Source: Candidatus Omnitrophota bacterium
Lineage (GTDB): Bacteria; Omnitrophota; Gorgyraeia; JAFGHF01
DNA length: 8,398 nucleotides
Assembly (NCBI GenBank): GCA_018899075.1
Contig: JAHIIS010000094.1
Span: 1-8,398 of the forward strand
Reading direction: 5' to 3'
In this document: positions 1 to 5,198 of the stretch, piece after piece
Layout: the number at the start of each line of letters is the position of its first letter
How positions within the stretch are numbered: position 1 is the stretch's first letter
Program-made: the position numbers and the translations under genes
Notes under the pieces: model-generated
Database searches by the model: none
Seen by the model: the letters and a program-made list of their open reading frames with translations, nothing else
What the model was told of the DNA's origin: nothing

Positions 1-1370
1 CAGAAAAAAAGAGACTTCAGGATGAGGTGTCGGTTTTAAAGTTAGAGCTATCTGAAAGCAGCGAGCAGATAGAGCAATTACAGGGTGAGGAAAAAGACTT
101 AAATCAGCAACTTTTGCGTCTAAAGCTCGAGCAAAAGAAGGTCCAGGACAGCATCCAGGGGCACCTTGAGCTCATAGCTGAGAAGAGTCAGGAGAAACAA
201 AATACTCTCGTGGAAATTGCTGAAGCAAAAGCAAAAGCCCTGGCTCTGGATAGAGAAACAGAAGATGCCAAGAGGCGGCTGCAGATGATACTTGAATCCG
301 AAGCCGACCAGAGACAAGCGCAACAGGCAGGGGCAACAGAGGTTCAGGATACTGCTGCTAAGATTGAGCAGCTTAAGCAAGGGATAGGCCAGCAAAAATT
401 AGAAAGCGAAGGTTTATCTCAGAGCAAAGTAAATCTGGAAGAAAAATTAAACAAGACTTTGAAACGCCGCCTTAGCCTTTCTGTTACAATCCAGGATTTG
501 GAAGGGCGTTTAAGAAAAGATCAAAAAGGACTGGACAAAGTTAGAGAGGAGAGGGCAAATCTGCAAGTCGGGCTTACGGAACTAAACTATAAGCAGGGTT
601 CTCTAAAAGATAAGATGCATCAGAGCTACCTTGTTGATTTAGAGGCCGTTTTAGATAAAAGTCCGCAGAGCCCGCCGCCTGCGGCCTGCGTCTTTGATGA
701 AATCAAACGTCTAAAGACAAGGCTTGAAGGCATGGGCCCTGTAAATTTAGTAGCCATTGAGGAGAACGACCAATTACAGCAGAGATATTCTTTTCTCGTT
801 TCTCAGCAGGAAGATTTGGTTGGCGCGCAGGAATCTCTACGCAAGGCAATCGCCCAGATAAATCACACGGCAAGAAAAGTCTTTTCAGAGACTTTTCAAA
901 AGATTCAGGTAAGTTTTAAAGAGTATTTCCGCATTCTATTCGGCGGAGGGGACGCCAGACTCGTCTTAATCGAGGAAAACAATATTCTGGAAAGCGGCAT
1001 AGAGATTGTAGTGCGCCCTCCGGGGAAAAGATTGCAAAATATTTCCTTGCTTTCGGGGGGAGAAAAGGCTCTTACGGCAATCGCCCTTCTGTTTTCTATT
1101 TTTAAGGTTAAACCCAGTCCTTTCTGTATCCTTGATGAGGTAGATGCGCCTTTAGACGAAGCAAACATCGACCGCTTTACAAATCTTTTATGCGAGTTTA
1201 TTAAAACTTCGCAATTTATTATCGTCACCCATAATAAAAAGACCATCAATATGGCAGATGTTATGTATGGGATTACTATGGAGAAAAGCGGCGTTTCTAA
1301 GATTGTTTCGGTGAGGTTTGCGCAGGAGCAAGGAACTGCTGCCAGGGAACTGGCGCAAATCGAAGGATAA
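1..1370 (+). CDS. smc: Chromosome segregation protein SMC, C-terminal part (5' truncated by window edge)
   Basis: SMC is the ATPase of the bacterial condensin (with ScpA and ScpB) that loops and organises chromosomal DNA. The reading frame (first full codon at position 3) is open to the left edge, so the GTG at 27 is not the start. About 455 residues are visible of a family that is usually near 1,150-1,200. The first ~230 residues are charged, heptad-like coiled coil, the returning arm. The C-terminal ATPase head follows: the family-typical GMGPVNLVAIEE stretch, the ABC signature LSGGEK (1050-1067), Walker B FCILDE (1122-1139), the D-loop that follows it, and an H-loop histidine in VTHNKKT. 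All head motifs visible here are intact, and the frame ends at TAA 1368-1370. The next gene is convergent, only 4 bp away, with no obvious terminator between. Recognition of family and domain is secure; the hinge and N-terminal Walker A lie outside the window. Confidence 0.96.
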   Translation, partial: EKKRLQDEVSVLKLELSESSEQIEQLQGEEKDLNQQLLRLKLEQKKVQDSIQGHLELIAEKSQEKQNTLVEIAEAKAKALALDRETEDAKRRLQMILESEADQRQAQQAGATEVQDTAAKIEQLKQGIGQQKLESEGLSQSKVNLEEKLNKTLKRRLSLSVTIQDLEGRLRKDQKGLDKVREERANLQVGLTELNYKQGSLKDKMHQSYLVDLEAVLDKSPQSPPPAACVFDEIKRLKTRLEGMGPVNLVAIEENDQLQQRYSFLVSQQEDLVGAQESLRKAIAQINHTARKVFSETFQKIQVSFKEYFRILFGGGDARLVLIEENNILESGIEIVVRPPGKRLQNISLLSGGEKALTAIALLFSIFKVKPSPFCILDEVDAPLDEANIDRFTNLLCEFIKTSQFIIVTHNKKTINMADVMYGITMEKSGVSKIVSVRFAQEQGTAARELAQIEG

Positions 1371-1374
1371 TTCT

Positions 1375-2556
1375 TTAGCGTTGCTCTATTGCCGCAGAGT
1401 AAATGTGTGTTCTATTTTTCCCCGCCGCCTTCGCCTGATAAAGCGCGCTGTCTGCTTTTGAGATAAGCTGCGCTTTATTTTTGGCATCTTCAGGGAAAGA
1501 AGCCAGCCCTAAACTGATAGTGAGGTTCTTATCGGGCTGAATTTCCTGGCCGGGGAAGTCAAATTTCTCAACGGCCTGCCTTAACCTTTCTGCCAGTCCC
1601 CAGGCCGACTCCTTATTTGTGTCAAAAAGCGCGACAATAAATTCTTCTCCGCCGTATCGGGCGACAATGTCCGTTGAACGACAGGCCTTCTTCAGGATTT
1701 TAGCTATATTGATTAAAACCATATCGCCTGCCGGGTGGCCCAGGATGTCGTTGAAATTCTTAAAATTATCTATATCAATCATTAGTAAAGAGGCCGGCTT
1801 TTTAAGTTTTGCCGCGTGTTTCAAGTCTCTGCTCAGAAGATATTGGAAGCGGCCGTGATTGATGAGATTCGTTAAAGAGTCGGAATGAGAAAGGCTTACG
1901 GTTTTTTCGTAAAGGTGAGAGTTCTCAATTGCCAGGCCCGCTTGATTGGCAAACATAGTTAAGATCCTTATATCATCCTTGGTTATGGGCTCTTTGGTAA
2001 ATATATTATCTACGAGAATAATCCCGATGGTTTTATCCTTGGCCTTTAACGGCACAGTGACGAAGTGTTCGGTTTTTAATAAGGCGCAAATCGGGTCTTT
2101 GACCTTCTTGCTTACCTCATCGGTGGTGATTTCAAAGGTCATACCTTCCAGGACCGTAAGCGCAAGGATTCCTCCGCTTTCGCGCAGAGGCACTTTTATA
2201 GACTTTACTACCTTATCCAGTCGCGAACCCTTTCTTTTGATGAAGGCTTTATAGATGCTGATCAGGTCTTTAAGCGTGGTCTTTTCGGCCTCGATTCTTT
2301 TCCATATCTTTTCGGCCTCCTCAGCAGTATCCGGGCCGATGCCCACTTTTCCCTCAAGAGTCTTTTTTCTTTCGTTAACTAAAAAAAGCATTGCCCGGTT
2401 GAACCCTAAGCCTTCGTGGGAGGTGACACAGGTAAGAATAATATAAAGGATTTCTTCGAGCTTCAGAGTGGTGCGCATTAAGTTGCCGATTTCATAAAAC
2501 ATCCAGAGCTCCGCCCGCGATTTCTCTAATTCTTTCTGAAGTTGGTGCTTATCCAT
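1375..2556 (-). CDS. GAF-GGDEF diguanylate cyclase
   Basis: Predicted cytoplasmic diguanylate cyclase making the second messenger c-di-GMP from two GTP. Starting at the ATG at 2556-2554 the protein has 393 residues. Residues ~1-30 are a short helix, and ~30-215 resemble a GAF sensor domain (GFNRAMLFLV; later VPLKAKDKTIGIILVDN and a closing helix FANQAGLAIENSHLYE). From ~225 there is a GGDEF domain with DSLTNLINHGRF, the metal/GTP-binding DIDNFKNFND (261-270), and an intact GGEEF at 302-306. An RxxD allosteric inhibition site (R293, D296) sits five residues before it, so both catalysis and product feedback look preserved. No transmembrane segment is seen. The GAF ligand is unknown. A TTG at 2577 would add seven residues, but it lies inside the predicted promoter, so the ATG is preferred. 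The gene is divergent from the riboflavin operon and convergent with smc. Confidence 0.93.
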   Translation of the reverse strand: MDKHQLQKELEKSRAELWMFYEIGNLMRTTLKLEEILYIILTCVTSHEGLGFNRAMLFLVNERKKTLEGKVGIGPDTAEEAEKIWKRIEAEKTTLKDLISIYKAFIKRKGSRLDKVVKSIKVPLRESGGILALTVLEGMTFEITTDEVSKKVKDPICALLKTEHFVTVPLKAKDKTIGIILVDNIFTKEPITKDDIRILTMFANQAGLAIENSHLYEKTVSLSHSDSLTNLINHGRFQYLLSRDLKHAAKLKKPASLLMIDIDNFKNFNDILGHPAGDMVLINIAKILKKACRSTDIVARYGGEEFIVALFDTNKESAWGLAERLRQAVEKFDFPGQEIQPDKNLTISLGLASFPEDAKNKAQLISKADSALYQAKAAGKNRTHIYSAAIEQR

Positions 2557-2567
2557 AGCAAGGCAAT

Positions 2568-2594
2568 GGTATAACAAAAGAAAGGCCTTGTCAA
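2568..2594 (-). promoter_or_regulatory. Predicted promoter of the diguanylate cyclase gene
   Basis: On the minus strand a perfect -35 TTGACA (2594-2589) is followed after 15 bp by TATACC (2573-2568) with an extended -10 TG two bases upstream. The expected start point lies near 2561, only about five bases before the ATG at 2556, and no Shine-Dalgarno sequence is present, so the mRNA would be nearly leaderless. The 15 bp spacer is short, which the extended -10 could offset. Confidence 0.5.
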
Positions 2595-2622
2595 TTGCTT
2601 TTTTGTGGTTTTCAAAATGTCC

Positions 2623-2650
2623 TTGACAATACGAATTCTCATGTTATAAT
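2623..2650 (+). promoter_or_regulatory. Sigma-70 promoter of the riboflavin operon
   Basis: A perfect TTGACA (2623-2628), a 16 bp spacer and a perfect TATAAT (2645-2650), with TG at 2642-2643 making an extended -10. Transcription should start near 2657, right at the 5' edge of the FMN aptamer. This is the strongest promoter-like sequence in the window, consistent with a constitutive promoter controlled downstream by the riboswitch. Confidence 0.88.
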
Positions 2651-2657
2651 AAAGCCT

Positions 2658-2773
2658 GTCTTCGGGGCAGGGTGTAAATCCCGACCGGCGGTAAAAGCCC
2701 GCGAGCCCCGCAAGTGCGGAGTAGACCCGGTGGAATTCCAGGGCCGATAGTAACAGTCTAGACGGGAGAAGAT
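2658..2773 (+). ncRNA. FMN riboswitch (RFN element) aptamer
   Basis: The sequence follows the RFN consensus in order: the closing P1 helix (2659-2663 TCTTC with 2768-2772 GAAGA), the GGGGCAGGGTG and AATCCCGACCGGCGGT blocks, AGCCCGCGAGC, a variable hairpin CCGC-AAGT-GCGG, GACCCGGTGGAATTCC, GGGCCGATAGTAACAGTC and the closing GACGGGAGAAG. The RNA binds flavin mononucleotide and lowers expression of riboflavin synthesis or transport genes when FMN is abundant. Here it sits between a consensus promoter and a terminator just before ribBA. No core block appears degenerate, so it should be functional. Confidence 0.96.
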
Positions 2774-2815
2774 AAGTTAGTTTACAGCTGAGAGTGTTCA
2801 GCAGTCGATAGTTAG

Positions 2816-2850
2816 AACCCCCGAGGATTATTCTCGGGGGTTAATTTTTT
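2816..2850 (+). terminator. Riboswitch expression platform: intrinsic terminator abutting the ribBA start codon
   Basis: A perfect 10 bp stem AACCCCCGAG (2816-2825) / CTCGGGGGTT (2833-2842) with loop GATTATT is followed by AA and six T residues ending at 2850; the ATG of ribBA starts at 2851. The five G residues in the 3' arm are the only purine-rich tract at a workable distance before the start codon (10 nt), so the same stem may also hide the ribosome-binding site. Its 5' arm can instead pair with 2659-2667 of the aptamer. Confidence 0.93.
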
Positions 2851-4059
2851 ATGGAGCGGGACTTTAATACTATCCCAGAGATAGTCGAGGATTTAAAGCA
2901 GGGCAAAATGGTCATTGTTATCGATGGCCCCGAGCGGGAGAATGAGGGCGACCTGATTATGCCTGCCTCATCTGTCACGGCCGGAGATATAAACTTTATG
3001 GCCAGGCACGGCCGGGGACTAATCTGTATGCCTATGGAGGCACAGAGGCTGGATGAATTGGGACTTTACCCTATGGCAAATGAAGTGAAAGACCCCTTCC
3101 GGACTGCCTGGGCAATATCGGTTGACGCAAAAGAGGGGGTTACCACGGGTATTTCTGCTGCCGACAGGGCAAAGACGATAAAAACCCTTGTTGACCCGAA
3201 AGCCAGGCAGGAGGATTTAGTCAAGCCGGGACATATTTTTCCCCTGCGCGCGCAGAAGGGCGGTGTTCTCAGCCGGGCCGGACATACCGAGGCCTGTGTG
3301 GATTTAATGAAGCTGGCCGGGCTTTATCCGGCAGGCGTCATTTGCGAGATTATGAATGAAGACGGCACAATGGCCAGGACGGGCGACCTTTTAAGATTTG
3401 CCGGAACGCACAGCCTTAAGATTTGCACTGTTTGTGATTTGATTGAATGTAGAAGAAAACAGACCAGGTTAATCAAAAGGATTGAAGCGACAACTCTTCC
3501 TACGGAATTCGGGACGTTTAAACTTATAGTATACGAATCAAGCCTGGATAAACTGCATCACCTGGCTCTGGTGTTGGGCAACGTTAAAGGCGCGCAGCCT
3601 GTTTTAGTCCGCGTCCATTCTCAATGTCTCACCGGCGATGTCTTTGATTCCCAGCGTTGCGATTGCGGAAAACAGCTTCATAGGGCAATGGAGTTGATTC
3701 AAAAAGAAAAAAAGGGCGTGTTTTTATATATGCGTCAGGAAGGAAGGGGCATCGGCCTGGTTAATAAAATCCGGGCTTATGCCCTCCAGGAGCAGGGCCT
3801 GGATACTGTGCAGGCCAATCATGCCCTTGGTTTTGCCGCAGATTTGCGGGACTACGGTGTTGGCGCGCAAATTTTGGCTGATTTAGGATTAAAGAATATC
3901 GAGCTCCTGACCAATAATCCCAGGAAGATTGTAGGATTAGAAGGGTATGGCCTTAAGGTTACGCAATGCATACCCTTGGAAATAGAGCCTAATTCTTTAA
4001 ATATAGATTACTTGCGGACAAAGAAGAACAAATTAGGGCATATGTTGAGGAGAGTTTGA
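2851..4059 (+). CDS. ribBA: Bifunctional 3,4-dihydroxy-2-butanone 4-phosphate synthase / GTP cyclohydrolase II
   Basis: Makes both riboflavin precursors: 3,4-dihydroxy-2-butanone 4-phosphate from ribulose 5-phosphate (RibB half) and the pyrimidine precursor from GTP (RibA half). The protein has 402 residues, the usual fused length. The RibB domain (~1-205) carries the acidic loop ERENEGD (28-34), GHIFPLRA (127-134), the histidine of GHTE (H145) and NEDGTMAR. The GTP cyclohydrolase II domain (~206-402) has the zinc cysteines C259, C270 and C272 in CLTGDVFDSQRCDC, the RQEGRGIGL loop (295-303) and NNPRK (355-359), and ends KKNKLGHML as in other RibBA proteins. All key residues are present, so both activities are expected. 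The ATG matches the usual N-terminus and directly follows the terminator U-tract. First gene of the riboswitch-controlled operon. Confidence 0.97.
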   Translation: MERDFNTIPEIVEDLKQGKMVIVIDGPERENEGDLIMPASSVTAGDINFMARHGRGLICMPMEAQRLDELGLYPMANEVKDPFRTAWAISVDAKEGVTTGISAADRAKTIKTLVDPKARQEDLVKPGHIFPLRAQKGGVLSRAGHTEACVDLMKLAGLYPAGVICEIMNEDGTMARTGDLLRFAGTHSLKICTVCDLIECRRKQTRLIKRIEATTLPTEFGTFKLIVYESSLDKLHHLALVLGNVKGAQPVLVRVHSQCLTGDVFDSQRCDCGKQLHRAMELIQKEKKGVFLYMRQEGRGIGLVNKIRAYALQEQGLDTVQANHALGFAADLRDYGVGAQILADLGLKNIELLTNNPRKIVGLEGYGLKVTQCIPLEIEPNSLNIDYLRTKKNKLGHMLRRV

Positions 4060-4070
4060 TAATAAACTTG

Positions 4071-4128
4071 TCCCGCCTCGTAATAAGCTTGAAAATTCTC
4101 TCCGATAATTTTCAAGCACTCGGCGGGA
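4071..4128. repeat. Palindromic element 1 in the ribBA-ribH gap
   Basis: A two-tier hairpin: outer arms TCCCGCC (4071-4077) / GGCGGGA (4122-4128) and inner perfect 11 bp arms GCTTGAAAATT (4087-4097) / AATTTTCAAGC (4107-4117) with a nine-base loop. It has no T-tract, so it is not a classic terminator. It shares CCTCG (4076-4080) and CACTCGG (4117-4123) with the next hairpin although the arms differ. It could act as a transcript-stability structure or be a dispersed palindromic repeat. Confidence 0.75.
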
Positions 4129-4135
4129 TTAATTC

Positions 4136-4179
4136 GCACATAAACTTACCTCGTGCTTCGCACTCCGTAAGTTTAGTGC
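4136..4179. repeat. Palindromic element 2 directly upstream of the ribH ribosome-binding site
   Basis: Arms GCAC-a-TAAACTTAC (4136-4149) and GTAAGTTTAGTGC (4167-4179) pair over 13 bp with one bulged A. Inside is a second stem GTGC/GCAC with loop TTC (4153-4163). It contains CCTCG (4149-4153) and CACTCCG (4161-4167), near-identical to element 1. It ends eight bases before the AAGGAGG of ribH, so it is placed to affect processing or translation of the downstream mRNA. Confidence 0.75.
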
Positions 4180-4186
4180 TCATTAA

Positions 4187-4193
4187 AAGGAGG
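4187..4193 (+). promoter_or_regulatory. Strong ribosome-binding site of ribH
   Basis: AAGGAGG, five bases before the ATG at 4199, is the best Shine-Dalgarno sequence in the window and fixes the ribH start. It lets ribH be translated independently of ribBA across the 139 bp gap. Confidence 0.85.
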
Positions 4194-4198
4194 AAGGA

Positions 4199-4663
4199 AT
4201 GGTCAAGACAATTGAAGGTAATCTGATTGCTAAGGGCAAGAGGTTTGGTTTGATTGTTTCCCGCTTCAATGACTTTATCAGCAAGCGGCTTCTGGAAGCA
4301 GCAGTGGATACGCTTATCCGGCACGGAGCAGGCGAAAACGACTTAGAGGTTGTCTGGGTCCCCGGTGCTTTTGAGCTCACTCTGGCAGCAAACCGGATGG
4401 CGAAGCTTAAGAAATATGATGCCTTGATTTGCCTGGCCGCGATAATCAGAGGGGGCACGCCCCATTTTGATTATATTGCCAGCCAGACCGCTAAAGGCAT
4501 AGCTTCGGTAAATCTTGCAACAGGAAAACCCGTGGCCTTTGGTGTTATTACTGCAGACAATATTGAGCAGGCTATTGAGCGCGCCGGCATAAAGGCAGGC
4601 AATAAAGGAAAAGAGGCGGCTCTTAGCGCCATCGAAATGGCCAATTTAATAGACAAAATATAA
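4199..4663 (+). CDS. ribH: 6,7-dimethyl-8-ribityllumazine synthase
   Basis: Penultimate enzyme of riboflavin synthesis: condenses 5-amino-6-ribitylamino-uracil with 3,4-dihydroxy-2-butanone 4-phosphate to give the lumazine. At 154 residues it has the standard length of the small subunit, which assembles as pentamers or 60-mer capsids in the family. Visible motifs are the substrate-stacking SRFND (21-25), WVPGAFE (53-59), [15 protein letters not shown] (78-92) with the general-acid histidine H89, FGVITADN, and [12 protein letters not shown] with phosphate-contacting R128. All are intact. Gene symbol usage varies: this enzyme is called RibE in E. coli and RibH in Bacillus. It is followed after a repeat-bearing 121 bp gap by nusB, a gene order seen in many bacteria. 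Confidence 0.97.
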   Translation: MVKTIEGNLIAKGKRFGLIVSRFNDFISKRLLEAAVDTLIRHGAGENDLEVVWVPGAFELTLAANRMAKLKKYDALICLAAIIRGGTPHFDYIASQTAKGIASVNLATGKPVAFGVITADNIEQAIERAGIKAGNKGKEAALSAIEMANLIDKI

Positions 4664-4760
4664 CACAGATGGGCACAGATTAATTCGTATTGCGTATTGC
4701 GTTGTGCGTATTGCGTAAAAAGATTTTGAACGCAATACACATCACGCACGACGCACGACG
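4664..4760. repeat. Tandem and inverted repeat cluster in the ribH-nusB gap
   Basis: Immediately after the ribH stop lies a direct repeat CACAGAT-GGG-CACAGAT (4664-4680). Next come heptamers of CGTATTG at 4686, 4693 and 4707, with a degenerate CGTTGTG at 4700. Then 4730-4760 is an imperfect reverse complement of 4686-4716 (24 of 31 positions match by my alignment) across a 13-base AT-rich spacer. The right half also repeats GCACGAC in tandem. No open reading frame is evident. It looks like a dispersed intergenic repeat rather than a regulatory site. Confidence 0.75.
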
Positions 4761-4765
4761 AAATA

Positions 4766-4781
4766 AGGAGCGAAGCGACGA
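4766..4781. repeat. Copy of a widespread palindrome-type repeat overlapping the nusB ribosome-binding site
   Basis: AGGAGCGAAGCGACGA at this position matches, from memory, the core of a dispersed intergenic repeat seen in many unrelated bacterial genomes. It also resembles the reverse complement of the core in palindromic element 2 (GGAGTGCGAAGCACGAGG). The AGGAG at 4766-4770 is the only Shine-Dalgarno candidate for nusB, but it lies 14 bases from the ATG, longer than usual. Confidence 0.5.
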
Positions 4782-4784
4782 ACA

Positions 4785-5198
4785 ATGCGCAAGCGAAGCA
4801 GGGCGAGGGCACTGGCCTTAAAGTTCCTTTATCAGATCGACATAACCAAGGAGGATCCTTCCAGTGCGCTTTCGCACTTTTGGCAGGAGCATAAGGCGGA
4901 AAAGCCTGTAAAGGAATTCGCTGCGCAGCTCATTCAGGGGACGCTTGAGAATTCAGGGAAGATTGACAGTGTAATTAGCAGGTATGCCCGGAATTGGCAG
5001 TTGAAAAGAATGGCGGTAATTGACAGAAATATCTTGCGCCTGGCCGCCTTTGAATTACTTTTTTTAGAAGAGGTTCCTCCTAAAGTCTCCATAAACGAGG
5101 CAGTGGAGTTGGCAAAAAAATACGGCGATGTGGAGTCCGGAAAATTTGTTAACGGCATCCTGGATAAGATACATAAAACTAAAGTCAAAAAGAATTGA
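4785..5198 (+). CDS. nusB: Transcription antitermination factor NusB
   Basis: NusB with NusE (ribosomal protein S10) binds boxA RNA and supports processive transcription of rRNA operons. At 137 residues it is the normal length of this all-helical single-domain protein. The N-terminus RSRARALALKFLYQID has the family's basic RNA-binding start, which supports the ATG at 4785. The C-terminal half is highly typical: NWQLKRMAVIDRNILRL (70-86), AAFELLFLEE, VPPKVSINEAVELAKKYG (97-114) and KFVNGILDKI (120-129). The stop codon overlaps the TTG start of the following gene by 4 bp, so the two are probably translationally coupled. Its upstream region is repeat-derived and shows no convincing promoter of its own, so expression may depend on the riboswitch promoter. 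Confidence 0.95.
   Translation: MRKRSRARALALKFLYQIDITKEDPSSALSHFWQEHKAEKPVKEFAAQLIQGTLENSGKIDSVISRYARNWQLKRMAVIDRNILRLAAFELLFLEEVPPKVSINEAVELAKKYGDVESGKFVNGILDKIHKTKVKKN

Noticed and set aside
27..29. GTG as the start of the first protein
   Set aside because: The frame is open to the left edge with coiled-coil residues (EKKRLQDE) before it, and SMC needs a much longer N-terminal part, so this is an internal valine.
2557..2577. TTG at 2577 as the diguanylate cyclase start
   Set aside because: It lies within the predicted -10 region, has no ribosome-binding site, and the added residues do not resemble the family; ATG 2556 is better.
4087..4117. Intrinsic terminator after ribBA
   Set aside because: The inner stem is AT-rich at its top and no T-tract follows either arm, so transcription is expected to continue into ribH.
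4686..4716. CRISPR array or satellite origin from the CGTATTG repeats
   Set aside because: Units are seven bases with no spacers, and no cas gene or replication gene is nearby.
4726..4760. Internal promoter for nusB using TTGAAC at 4726
   Set aside because: No acceptable -10 hexamer lies 15-19 bp downstream; the sequence there is GC-rich repeat.
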